9,887 nt of DNA from DAIODI01 sp036746875 (GCA_036746875.1 DAIODI010000108.1:1-9887); one strand, 5' to 3'; positions 1-7,539 are shown, counted from the first letter of the stretch. Notes: generated by a model not told the origin, from the sequence alone. Numbers and translations are program-made.

Positions 1-87
1 GGCCACTGCATGGCGGGCACCATAGCAGCCTCGCGCGGCGGCGACGACCTTGACCGGACGACGCCTTTCCGCCACGGGGTGATCGCC
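1..87. other. Upstream region of rluB, possibly a divergent intergenic region
   Basis: This leader precedes the chosen rluB start. On the minus strand there is an ATG at 23-21, preceded by a GAGG five bases upstream, that stays open to the window edge (reading MVPAMQW). It could be the first residues of a divergently transcribed gene. In related alphaproteobacteria a tRNA adenosine deaminase gene often sits here, but about seven residues cannot identify a protein. On the + strand TTGACC at 50-55 resembles a -35 element, but no convincing -10 element follows at normal spacing, so I call no promoter. Confidence 0.3.
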
Positions 88-888
88 ATGAACCAGACGT
101 CGAAACCCGTACCCTCGTCCTTTCCCGGCGAGCGCATCGCCAAGGTGATCGCCCGCGCCGGCGTCTGCTCGCGCCGCGACGCCGAACGGCTGATCGGCGA
201 AGGCAAGGTGACGGTGAACGGCAAGCCGCTCGCCTCGCCCGCCGTCAATGTCACCGAGCGCGACGTGATCGCCGTCAACGGCAAGCCGCTGCCGCTGCGC
301 GCCCCCGTGCGGCTGTGGCGCCACCACAAGCCGGAGGGACTCGTCGTCTCGGCCCGCGATCCGCAAGGGCGGACGACGGTGTTCGAGGCGCTGCCGAAGG
401 AGATGCCGCGGGTGATCTCGGTCGGGCGTCTCGACATCAACACCGAGGGGCTGCTGCTCCTCACCAACGACGGCGATCTCGCCCGCACGCTGGAGCTTCC
501 GGCGACGGGGTGGACGCGCCGCTACCGGGTGCGGGCATGGGGCCGCGTCGACCAGGGCGCGCTCGACCGGCTGAAGCAGGGCGTGACCGTGGACGGCGAG
601 CGCTACGGGGCCATCGACGCCGCGCTGGAGCGCACCCAGGGCGAGAACGTGTGGCTCGTCATGGCGCTGAAGGAAGGCAAGAACCGCGAGGTGAAGCGGG
701 TCTGCGAACACCTGGGGCTGGTGGTCAACCGGCTGATCCGCACCTCCTTCGGGCCGTTCGTGCTGGGCGATCTGCCGCGCGGCGCCGTCGAGGAGGTTTC
801 GCCCAGGGTGCTGCGCGAACAACTGCCCGGCGCATCGAAGCCCGTTTCCCCGCACAAGGCCGATGCGGATCGTCGGCGGAAGGTTTAG
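88..888 (+). CDS. rluB: 23S rRNA pseudouridine synthase, RluB/RsuA family
   Basis: The product converts a specific uridine to pseudouridine in ribosomal RNA, most likely the RluB site of 23S rRNA. It is a cytosolic protein of 266 residues. An S4 RNA-binding domain spans about residues 15-62 (GERIAKVIARAGVCSRRDAE), followed by the synthase domain from about residue 75. The family signature GRLDINTEGLLLLTNDG begins at residue 113, so D116 is the expected catalytic aspartate. The later block EGKNREVKRVCEHLG at 196-210 and the LIRTSFGPF block are also typical. I chose the ATG at 88 because the S4 domain follows at normal distance; the in-frame ATG at 10 would add 26 residues with no family resemblance. 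The gene overlaps rsmD by 26 bp, suggesting co-translation. RluB, RluE, RluF and RsuA share these motifs, so the exact target site is inferred. Confidence 0.93.
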   Translation: MNQTSKPVPSSFPGERIAKVIARAGVCSRRDAERLIGEGKVTVNGKPLASPAVNVTERDVIAVNGKPLPLRAPVRLWRHHKPEGLVVSARDPQGRTTVFEALPKEMPRVISVGRLDINTEGLLLLTNDGDLARTLELPATGWTRRYRVRAWGRVDQGALDRLKQGVTVDGERYGAIDAALERTQGENVWLVMALKEGKNREVKRVCEHLGLVVNRLIRTSFGPFVLGDLPRGAVEEVSPRVLREQLPGASKPVSPHKADADRRRKV

Positions 889-1417
889 GGGGCGCGCGCT
901 GGCCGGCCCCGAAGGCGAGACGCGGCCGACCTCCGACCGCGTGCGCGAGGCGATCTTCAACATCCTCGATCACGGGATCGAGGGCGGCGGCGCCGACGGC
1001 AAGCGCGTGCGCGACCTGTTCGCCGGAACCGGGGCGCTCGGCTTCGAGGCGCTGTCGCGCGGGGCGCGGCACGCGCTGTTCGTGGAGGAGGCGGCCGCGG
1101 CGCGCAGCGTCATCCGCCGCAATGCGGAGAGCCTGAACGCGCTGGGCCTCGTGAAGGTCTGGCGGCGCGACGCCACCCGGCTTGGCTCGTGCACGCCGCT
1201 GCCGCCGTTCGATCTCGTGTTCGCCGATCCGCCGTATGGCAAGGAGCTGGGCGATCGGGCGCTCGCAAGCCTGGTCGGCGGCGGTTGGCTCGCCCCCGGC
1301 GCCATCGTCGTGCTGGAGGAGGCGGAACGCGCCGCCGTCACCGCGCCCGAGGGGCTCGCGACGCTCGACCGGCGTGTGTACGGCGACACGCAGGTGCTGT
1401 TCCTGAAGGCGACGTAG
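863..1417 (+). CDS. rsmD: 16S rRNA (guanine(966)-N2)-methyltransferase RsmD
   Basis: This is an S-adenosylmethionine-dependent enzyme that methylates N2 of G966 (E. coli numbering) in 16S rRNA during small-subunit assembly. It has 184 residues, the usual RsmD length. The N-terminus MRIVGGRFRGRAL and the block RPTSDRVREAIFNIL (residues 21-35) are family hallmarks. The Rossmann SAM-binding loop is DLFAGTGALG at 51-60, followed by FEALSRGA, and the amino-methyltransferase catalytic motif is DPPY at 122-125. The ATG at 863 has AAGG three bases upstream and lies inside the end of rluB, so translation is probably coupled. The gene ends in TAG only 8 bp before the convergent mutL stop. Both + strand genes modify rRNA, which fits a small ribosome-maturation operon. 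Confidence 0.95.
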   Translation: MRIVGGRFRGRALAGPEGETRPTSDRVREAIFNILDHGIEGGGADGKRVRDLFAGTGALGFEALSRGARHALFVEEAAAARSVIRRNAESLNALGLVKVWRRDATRLGSCTPLPPFDLVFADPPYGKELGDRALASLVGGGWLAPGAIVVLEEAERAAVTAPEGLATLDRRVYGDTQVLFLKAT

Positions 1418-1425
1418 CGGGCGGG

Positions 1426-3186
1426 TCAGCGGCCGAACAGCCGTTCGATATCGGCGAGCTTCAGTTCCACGAAGGTCGGGCGGCCATGGTTGCACTGGCC
1501 GGAGTTCGCCGTCCGCTCCATCTCGCGCAACAGCGCGTTCATCTCCTCGGCGCGCAACGCCCGCCCAGACCGCACCGCGCCGTGGCAGGCCATCGTCGCC
1601 AGCGCCCGCTCGAGCTTCAGCGCCAGCGAGCCGCCAGGCTCCAGCGCCGCGCTGTCGGCGGCGAGGTCCTTCACCATCAAGGCGATGGCCCCTCCGGCGA
1701 GCTGCGCCGGAACCTCCCGCACCAGCACCGCGCCGGGGCCGAACCCTTCGATCACGAGACCCGCCTCCGCCAGCAGCGGCGCGTCGGCGAGGAGGCGCTC
1801 CACCGAAACGGGATCGAGGTCCACCACCTCCGGAATGAGGAGGGGTTGCCGGGCGATCCCCTCGGCGGCGCGCTCCGCCTTGAGCCGTTCCAGCGTGAGC
1901 CGTTCGTGCGCGGCGTGGGCGTCCACGAGGACGAGGCCCGCCGCCGTCTCGGCCACAATGTAGACGCCGTGAAGCTGCGCCCGCGCAACGCCCAGCGGAT
2001 GATCCGGCGGGGACAGGGCGCTTTCGGCCACGCGGGCGGCGACGGGAAACGCCTCGAACGCCACCTGCGCTTCGGCAAGACCGGGCGCCGGAGGACCGGA
2101 GGGGCCGACGGGGGCTTGCGCCTCGAACGACCGCCGCACGGCCGACGAACGGGGCGGCCGGAAGGCGGCGAGCGTCGAAGCCGCCATCGGCGCCGCCGCG
2201 CGCGGACCCGACGCGGCAAGCGCCTCGCGGATCGCGCCGACGATCAGCCCGCGCACGAAACCGGAATCGCGAAAGCGCACCTCGGTCTTGGCCGGATGCA
2301 CGTTCACGTCCACCTCCTCGGGCGGACAGTCGAGGAACAGGACGAGCGAAGGGTGCCGGCCGGCCGCCATCAACCCGGCGTAGGCGCCGCGCACCGCGCC
2401 CGCGATGAGGCGGTCGCGCACCGGGCGTCCGTTGACGAAGGCGAACTGCTGCGTGGCCTGCGGCCGCGACACGGTCGGCGGCGAAACGAGCCCCGACAGG
2501 GCGAACGGCCCGCGCCGGGCGTCCCCCGCCACGGCGTCGACCATGAACTGCGCGCCCATCGCGGCGCGAACGCGTTGCAGGCGGTCGCCGGCGGCCCAAG
2601 AGAAGAGCTGGCCGGAGGAGCCGACGAACGAAAACGCCACCGAAGGCCACGCCAGCGCCAGACGCCGCACCACGTCGGCAGCCTCGGCGGTTTCGCCGCG
2701 CTCGCTCTTCAGGAACTTGCGCCGGGCGGGCACGGCGTGGAACAGGTCGCGCACCTCGATTTCGGTGCCGCGCCCATGGCCCGCCGGCCTGACCGGAGAC
2801 TTGCGCCCGGCCTCGACGCGGATCTCGTGCGCCGCCCCGCCATCCCTCGGGCGTGACACGATCCGCAGCCGCGACACCGCTCCGATCGACGGCAACGCTT
2901 CGCCGCGGCAGCCCCGCGTCTCGCTCCGCACCAGGTCGTCGCCGGCGAGCTTCTAGGTGGCGTGACGCTCCACCGCGAGCTCAAGCTCTTCCGCCGACAT
3001 GCCGACGCCGTCGTCGCTGACCCGGATCAGGGTGCGGCCGCCACCGTGGAACACCACGTCGACGGCCTGCGCGCCGGCGTCGATGGCGTTCTCCGCCAGT
3101 TCCTTCACCACGCTCGCGGGGCGCTCCACCACCTCGCCGGCGGCGATGCGGTTGACGATCCCCTCGCCCAGACGGCGGATGCGCAA
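1426..3186 (-). pseudogene. mutL: DNA mismatch repair protein MutL, interrupted by an in-frame TAG at codon 78
   Basis: MutL is the ATPase that links MutS mismatch recognition to strand incision. The full frame is 586 codons plus stop, normal for the family. It starts at TTG 3186-3184, with AAGGGGAGAGG six bases upstream; the protein opens RIRRLGEGIVNRIAAGEVVERP, a typical MutL N-terminus. GHKL ATPase motifs are KELAENAIDAGA (28-39) and SDDGVGM (57-63). Codon 78, normally serine of ATSK, is TAG at 2953-2955. The same frame then stays open to the end, with GEALPSIG, VDVNVHPAKTEVRF and the C-terminal endonuclease motifs DAHAAHER (422-429), ACHGAVRSG (from C534), CNHGRPT (565-571) and a terminal FGR. 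The usual DQHA reads DAHA here, with the aspartate kept. As written, only a 77-residue fragment is made, plus perhaps a reinitiated piece from GTG 2931 lacking part of the ATPase domain. The interruption is either a real mutation or a sequence error. Confidence 0.9.
2953..2955 (-). other. Premature in-frame TAG stop inside mutL
   Basis: The minus strand reads GCC ACC TAG AAG CTC where the family has A-T-S-K-[LI]. One C-to-A change in a TCG serine codon accounts for it. Reading frame is identical on both sides, so this is a substitution and not an indel. TAG is used as the normal stop of rluB (886-888) and rsmD (1415-1417), which argues against a reassigned amber codon. Confidence 0.93.
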
Positions 3187-3192
3187 CGCCGG

Positions 3193-3203
3193 CCTCTCCC
3201 CTT
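3193..3203 (-). promoter_or_regulatory. Shine-Dalgarno sequence supporting the TTG start of mutL
   Basis: On the minus strand AAGGGGAGAGG lies six bases before TTG 3186-3184. No ATG or GTG in this frame gives the conserved MutL N-terminus at normal distance, so this site decides the start. The mutL start lies in the 42 bp after the pgi stop, with no visible terminator between the two genes. Confidence 0.65.
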
Positions 3204-3228
3204 GCGGCTCTGCGGGATGGCGGCGGCC

Positions 3229-4548
3229 TTACGGCAGCGCCGCCAGGTACTCGCGCGTCAGCGCCTTGCCCTGCTCGACGGCGGGCTGGTCGAACGGGTC
3301 GATGTCCATCATCAGGCCGCAGACGATGGTCTCGATCATGAAGTGCATGAGCAGCGCCCCGAACGCCCGGTCGTCCAGCGTATCGAAGGCGATGGTGCGC
3401 ACCGGGCGGCCGTTGCGGATGAACGTCTGCGCCGTCGCCCGCGACTGGCACGACACGAGATCGCCCGCGGTGCGCCCGGCGAGGTAGCCGATCAGCGGGT
3501 CCCTGGAGTAGCGCTTCGGCACGCGCGGGCCTTCGCCTTGCGAGCTCACGGAGATCACGGTCAGCAGCTTGTCGTTGGGCCCGTCGAGGAACAGCTGCAT
3601 CTGGCTGTGCTGGTCCACCGGACCGGCGGCGGCGACCGGCTGGGCGCCCTTGCCCTGCTTGCCGAGGCTCTCCGCCCAGAGCTGCGCGAACCACGCCGAG
3701 AACAGCCGCAACCGGTCGCTGTAGGGCATCATCACCACGGCGCCGAGCGGGCTGGCCGCGTTCACCGCGTGGATGGCGGCGGCGCCCACGGCGGGCGCCA
3801 CCTCGCGGGCGGGCGCGCCCTGGAGGACGGGCGAGAGAACCTCCGCCGCGCCGCGCCGCAGCGCCTGCGGGTCGAGCCCGAACATGATCGCCGGCAGCAT
3901 CCCGACGTTGGAGAGCACCGAGTAGCGCCCGCCCACGCCGGGATCGTGGTCGAGGATCATCATGCCGTGCCGGGCGGCGATCTGCCGGATGGCGTTCTTG
4001 CCCTTGTCGGGCTCGGTGAGGACGACGATGCACTTGCCGGGATCGGCCCCGGCCTTCTGCATGGCCTCGATGGTGACGAGAAGCTGCAGGACGGTTTCCG
4101 GGGTCCCGCCGGACTTCGACACCGCCAGCACGCGGCTGGTCTTGAGGTTCAGCTCCTTGAGGGCCTCCTGCAGGGTGAACGGATCGAGGTTGTCGAAGAA
4201 GTGGAACCGCACCTCCTTCGCCCCGGTCCCGAACGGCGAAAGGCCGGGAATCCGCCACCCGGCGAACTGGGCCAGCGCCTGCGCGCCAAGGCTCGATCCG
4301 CCGGCGCCGAGCACCACCACATCCTTCGCCCCCTTGAGCAGGCGGTCGGAGGCGGCCCGGCAGGCGGCCAGATCGTCGCGGCGGGACGGCAGCTGGAACA
4401 GCGCCAGATGGCCCTCGACGTGCCAGCGGCGCAGCGTCACGAGGGCGCGGTCAGCCCGCTTGAGAGCGGCCTCCATGCCGCTGTCAAGCGCGCCCTTGCG
4501 GCCGATGGTTGACGCCATCAGGCCGGAGACGTCCTGACGATAAAGCAT
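3229..4548 (-). CDS. pgi: Glucose-6-phosphate isomerase, short form
   Basis: The product interconverts glucose-6-phosphate and fructose-6-phosphate in the cytosol, feeding glycolysis, gluconeogenesis and sugar-nucleotide synthesis. It has 439 residues, shorter than the roughly 550 of the E. coli enzyme but in the range of the compact bacterial PGIs. Two SIS sugar-phosphate folds are visible: GAGGSSLG at 81-88 and SKSGGTPET at 144-152 in the first, MPYSDRLRLF from 274 in the second. Expected active-site residues are E293 in LWAESLGK, H314 in VDQHSQ and K428 in the C-terminal signature DPFDQPAVEQGK. The ATG at 4548 is preferred because GGAGGGGA lies 12 bases upstream; an in-frame start at 4584 would add 12 residues and cover that site. 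mutL follows 42 bp downstream, so the two are probably co-transcribed although functionally unrelated. Confidence 0.95.
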   Translation of the reverse strand: MLYRQDVSGLMASTIGRKGALDSGMEAALKRADRALVTLRRWHVEGHLALFQLPSRRDDLAACRAASDRLLKGAKDVVVLGAGGSSLGAQALAQFAGWRIPGLSPFGTGAKEVRFHFFDNLDPFTLQEALKELNLKTSRVLAVSKSGGTPETVLQLLVTIEAMQKAGADPGKCIVVLTEPDKGKNAIRQIAARHGMMILDHDPGVGGRYSVLSNVGMLPAIMFGLDPQALRRGAAEVLSPVLQGAPAREVAPAVGAAAIHAVNAASPLGAVVMMPYSDRLRLFSAWFAQLWAESLGKQGKGAQPVAAAGPVDQHSQMQLFLDGPNDKLLTVISVSSQGEGPRVPKRYSRDPLIGYLAGRTAGDLVSCQSRATAQTFIRNGRPVRTIAFDTLDDRAFGALLMHFMIETIVCGLMMDIDPFDQPAVEQGKALTREYLAALP

Positions 4549-4584
4549 GGCGTGTTGTTCTCCCCTCCGCCCGGACGCCCGCAC

Positions 4585-4613
4585 TTTATGCGATTCGCGG
4601 AGAGGTAACGCAA
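4585..4613 (-). promoter_or_regulatory. Candidate sigma-70-type promoter for pgi (and mutL)
   Basis: On the minus strand TTGCGT (4613-4608) and CATAAA (4590-4585) are separated by exactly 17 bases. This puts the transcript start near 4578, about 30 bases before the pgi ATG. A run of seven A (4633-4627) lies about 50 bases before that start, where an UP element would be. The gap is also locally AT-richer than its surroundings. Matches to consensus are partial (three or four of six bases), so this is a reasoned candidate only. Confidence 0.42.
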
Positions 4614-4645
4614 CACGCCGACACGATTTTTTTCTGGGATCGGCC

Positions 4646-5998
4646 TCAGGTCCGCGGCTGCGGAACGATGTCCCTGGGCCGCCCGACCACGGTGACGATC
4701 AGGCCGTCGGCGTCGAGGATCCGCTTCGCCACCCGCTTCACGTCCTCCACCGTCACCGCCTCGATGAGGCCGTTGCGACGGTTGACGTAGTCGATGCCGA
4801 GATTCTGCCGCTGGATACCGTTCAACTGTGAGGCGATCTTGCGGTTCGAATCAAACCGCAGCGGGTAGGAGCCGGTGATGTAGGTTTTCGCCTCGTCCAG
4901 CTCCTTCCGGGTTGGCCCGTCGGCCGCCATGCGCGCGATTTCGGCGCGGATGATGTCGATGGTTTCCTTCGCCCGCTCGTTCATGGTCGAAACCGACCCC
5001 TTCACCGCCCCGGCGTGATCGAACGGCGCCAGCGACGTGTAGATGCCGTAGGTGAGCCCGCGCTTTTCGCGCACCTCCTCCATGAGCCGGGAGCCGAAAC
5101 CACCCTCGCCGAGGATGAAGTTCATCACGAAGGCCGGGATGAAGTCCGGGTCGTCGCGCTTGATGCCGTTGAAGCCGAAGGCCATCACGCTCTGCGGGAT
5201 GTCGCGGTCGATCACCTCGACCATGGGGCCGGGCTTCACCTGCGTGTCGGCCACCTTCGCCATGCCGGATTTCGCCGGAAGCCCGCCGAAGGTTTTGTCG
5301 AGCAGCACCTTGAGGTCGGCTTCGGTAATGTCGCCGACGACGGCGATCTGCAGCGTGTCGCGGCCGAACAGCCGCTGCGTCAACGCCTTGAGGTCGGCGG
5401 CGGAGATCGCGCCGACGGTTTCCGCCGTGCCTTTGGAGGAACGCGCGTACGGGTGTCCGGGGAAGGCGGCCCGCATCCAGGCGTCGGCGGCGATAGACTC
5501 GGGATCTTCGGCGGCGCTCTCGATCGACAGAAGGATCTGGCGGCGCACCTTCTCCAGCGGCCCCGCATCGAATCGCGGCGCGGTGAGCGCAAGGCGGAGG
5601 AGTTCAAACGAAGCGTCGCGGTTGCGTGACAGGGCCTGGAACGAGCCGGTGAAGTCGTCGAGGCTGGCGTCGAAGCTCAGCCGCATCGCGAGGTCTTCCT
5701 CGCGGGTCTGGAAGGCCTGGCTGTCGAGGTCGCCGGCGCCCTCGTCAAGCATCCCGGCGAGGAAGTTCGTCACGCCCTGCCGCTCGGCGGGTTCGGCCGC
5801 CGAACCGCCGGCGAACGAGAACTGCATGGCGATCAGCGGGATCGTGTGGTCCTCGACCAGCCACGCCGTGACGCCGCCGGGCGAGGTTACTTCCTTGATC
5901 TCGATGGCCGAGGCGGGGGTGGCGGCGACGCCGGCCAGCGCGACGGCGCCGGCGATCGCGCCCAGCGCGCCACGAAACGAGGAGAGCGATAACGGCAT
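4646..5998 (-). CDS. Exported M16-family protein, non-catalytic subunit
   Basis: This is a 450-residue M16 (pitrilysin/processing-peptidase) protein with a Sec signal peptide: a hydrophobic stretch at about 10-27 and an ASA cleavage motif ending at residue 31. Both M16 domains are present, but the zinc motif HxxEH is lost: the aligned segment reads NFLAG at 78-82, so it should not bind zinc. It keeps the glycine-rich stretch GEGGFGSRL (297-305) and the substrate-contacting MEEVREKRGLTYG (306-318), typical of the partner subunit in two-subunit M16 enzymes. It follows the catalytic M16 gene after 20 bp, with AGAGGAA five bases before the ATG. I infer a periplasmic heterodimer in which this chain supplies substrate binding. 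The open frame extends upstream of 5998, but that extension is low-complexity arginine-rich shadow lying inside the preceding gene. Confidence 0.92.
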   Translation of the reverse strand: MPLSLSSFRGALGAIAGAVALAGVAATPASAIEIKEVTSPGGVTAWLVEDHTIPLIAMQFSFAGGSAAEPAERQGVTNFLAGMLDEGAGDLDSQAFQTREEDLAMRLSFDASLDDFTGSFQALSRNRDASFELLRLALTAPRFDAGPLEKVRRQILLSIESAAEDPESIAADAWMRAAFPGHPYARSSKGTAETVGAISAADLKALTQRLFGRDTLQIAVVGDITEADLKVLLDKTFGGLPAKSGMAKVADTQVKPGPMVEVIDRDIPQSVMAFGFNGIKRDDPDFIPAFVMNFILGEGGFGSRLMEEVREKRGLTYGIYTSLAPFDHAGAVKGSVSTMNERAKETIDIIRAEIARMAADGPTRKELDEAKTYITGSYPLRFDSNRKIASQLNGIQRQNLGIDYVNRRNGLIEAVTVEDVKRVAKRILDADGLIVTVVGRPRDIVPQPRT

Positions 5999-6018
5999 GG
6001 CGGTTCCTCTGCGGATCG

Positions 6019-7398
6019 TCAGTTGGCGACGACGGCGGCGGGGCCGCGCGTCAGCACGCCGGTGACGGAGCGGTTGGGCTGGAGCACGGCGCGGGCGGCT
6101 TGCGTGACGTCGGCCGGAGTGACGGCCTCGATCCGCTGCTCCCACGCCAGCACGTCGTCCACCGTGCGGCCGGCGGTCAGCGCGGAGCCGAACAGGTAGG
6201 CCAGCCGGAACTGGCTGTCGAGCGCATAGACGTTGGTGGCGATGAGCCGGTTCTTCGCCCGCTCGACCTCCCCGGCCGTCACGCCATCCTTGAGCAGCCT
6301 TGCGATGGATGCATCCATGGCGGCTTCCGCGGCCTCGACGCCGCCGCCCGGCACCGGCGCGGCGTAGACCACGAACTCGCCCGAGTCGCGATTGTCGCCG
6401 TTGTAGGAGGCGCCGGCCTGCGCCGCCACCTTCTGGTCCACCACGAGGTCGCGGTAGAGCCGGCTGGTGGTCGAGCCGCCAAGCAGTTCGGCCAGCACCT
6501 CCAGCGCCTCCGCCATGGACCGTTCGCCGGACCCATAGGCGGGCGCAAGGTAGGCGCGCTGCACGGACGGCATCGCCACCTTCGGGTCCTGCATGGCGAC
6601 GCGGCGGGCGGCGATGGGCTCCGGCTCGGCGGTGCGCACCCGCGCCGGCGGGTCGGCCGTGTTCTCAAGCGGCCCGTAGTGCTTCTCGGCCAGCGCCTTC
6701 ACCTCCTCCGGCGATACGTCGCCGGCGACGATGAGGATGGCGTTCTTCGGAGTGTAGTGGGTGCGGTAGAAATCAAGCGCGTCTTCGCGCGTCAGCTTCG
6801 CCACCTCGTCCATCCAGCCGATGATCGGCTTGCCGTAGGGGTGAGCGACATAGAGCGCCGCGTCCACCTGCTCGCCGAGCAGGCTCGCCGGATCGTTGTC
6901 GGTGCGGCTGCGGCGCTCCTCCTTGACCACGTCGCGCTCGGGCAGGACCGAGTCGTCGGTGAGCTTGAGGTTCTGCATCCGGTCGGCCTCAAGGCCCATC
7001 ACCAGATCGAGGCGGTCGCGGGCGATGCGCTGGAAGTAGGCGGTGAAATCCTGGCTGGTGAAGGCGTTATCCTCGCCGCCGTTCTTGCGCACGATCCTGG
7101 AAAAGTCGCCGGGGGCGACCGTGTCGGTGCCCTTGAACATGAGGTGTTCGAGGAAGTGGGCGATGCCGGACTTGCCCTTGGGTTCGTCAGCCGCGCCGAC
7201 ATTGTACCAGACCATGTGCGTGACGACCGGCGCGCGCCGGTCCGGGATCACCACCAACTGCATCCAGTTTTCGAGGGTGAAGCGGGTCAAGTCGGCATCC
7301 AGCGCACGGGCGGGGGAGGGGGATCCGGCAGCGAGCATCAGCGACACCACAAGGACAAGGGGAGCGAGCTTCAGCGGGCGCGGCAGGATGAAAGCCAT
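6019..7398 (-). CDS. Exported M16-family zinc metallopeptidase, catalytic subunit
   Basis: This is a 459-residue zinc peptidase of the M16B type. The signal peptide has a hydrophobic core at about 10-25 and an ARA cleavage motif at 30-32, so the enzyme should act in the periplasm. The inverted zinc motif is HFLEH at 81-85: H81 and H85 bind zinc and E84 is the catalytic base. The third ligand is a glutamate in VVKEER at 157-162, probably E161 by family spacing. The block FTSQDFTAYFQ at 113-123 is typical. ATG 7398 has GGAG six bases upstream. The family usually has glycine at residue 45 (NG in the first strand), but here it is tryptophan (TGG). Peptide substrates are not predictable from sequence. 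The adjacent non-catalytic paralogue suggests a two-chain enzyme like that reported from Sphingomonas. Confidence 0.95.
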   Translation of the reverse strand: MAFILPRPLKLAPLVLVVSLMLAAGSPSPARALDADLTRFTLENWMQLVVIPDRRAPVVTHMVWYNVGAADEPKGKSGIAHFLEHLMFKGTDTVAPGDFSRIVRKNGGEDNAFTSQDFTAYFQRIARDRLDLVMGLEADRMQNLKLTDDSVLPERDVVKEERRSRTDNDPASLLGEQVDAALYVAHPYGKPIIGWMDEVAKLTREDALDFYRTHYTPKNAILIVAGDVSPEEVKALAEKHYGPLENTADPPARVRTAEPEPIAARRVAMQDPKVAMPSVQRAYLAPAYGSGERSMAEALEVLAELLGGSTTSRLYRDLVVDQKVAAQAGASYNGDNRDSGEFVVYAAPVPGGGVEAAEAAMDASIARLLKDGVTAGEVERAKNRLIATNVYALDSQFRLAYLFGSALTAGRTVDDVLAWEQRIEAVTPADVTQAARAVLQPNRSVTGVLTRGPAAVVAN

Positions 7399-7539
7399 TG
7401 CGAACTCCGATCAGGGCTCATGGGAAACTGCATCCGCCGCAAAGCGTCGAACGGCGACCAGCGTTATTGCGGAACGTGGCGACGGCGAGTGCGGATTACC
7501 ACTGAAATTTCCGTAAGGCGCGGCGAAACGCCGGAGCGG
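7399..7539. other. Gap between the lipoprotein gene and the M16 pair
   Basis: These 141 bases are the largest gap in the window. It contains the GGAG ribosome site of the catalytic M16 gene (7405-7408), a small hairpin just after the lipoprotein stop, and locally AT-richer segments around 7500-7515. I looked for -35/-10 pairs with 16-18 base spacing on the minus strand and found none convincing. No small gene or RNA is recognisable. Confidence 0.5.
7521..7533 (-). terminator. Weak hairpin after the lipoprotein gene, no U-tract
   Basis: A perfect 5-bp stem (CGGCG/CGCCG) with a three-base loop starts seven bases after the TAA of the lipoprotein gene. No run of T follows on the minus strand, so it is not a classical intrinsic terminator. 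It could be an RNA-processing or partial attenuation element, or chance in GC-rich sequence. Confidence 0.18.

Noticed and set aside
1..23. A divergent gene start on the minus strand (possibly tadA)
   Set aside because: Only about seven codons are inside the window and they match nothing recognisable. It is noted under the upstream region but not called as a gene.
10..87. N-terminal extension of RluB from ATG 10
   Set aside because: The 26 added residues show no resemblance to the family, and the S4 domain sits at normal distance from ATG 88.
725..2650. A minus-strand open frame of 641 codons spanning rsmD and mutL
   Set aside because: It is arginine/glycine-rich low-complexity sequence in another frame from mutL and crosses the rsmD/mutL boundary. 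It is a GC-driven shadow.
1426..2931. Reading the downstream mutL piece as an independent gene starting at GTG 2931
   Set aside because: It would begin in the middle of the ATPase domain with no ribosome site suited to a start. The upstream 77 codons are in the same frame and supply the missing conserved N-terminus, so it is one interrupted gene.
2953..2955. TAG as a recoded sense codon (pyrrolysine or amber reassignment)
   Set aside because: rluB and rsmD end in TAG at exactly the family-expected C-termini, and no relevant recoding element or tRNA is visible.
2962..4512. A + strand open frame of 516 codons antisense to pgi and the mutL start
   Set aside because: It has no family motifs and a histidine/arginine-rich composition. 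The opposite strand carries clear PGI and MutL motifs.
4627..4633. Seven-T run on the + strand as an intrinsic terminator
   Set aside because: No GC-rich hairpin precedes it and no + strand gene ends there. For minus-strand genes it is an A-run, which fits an UP element better.
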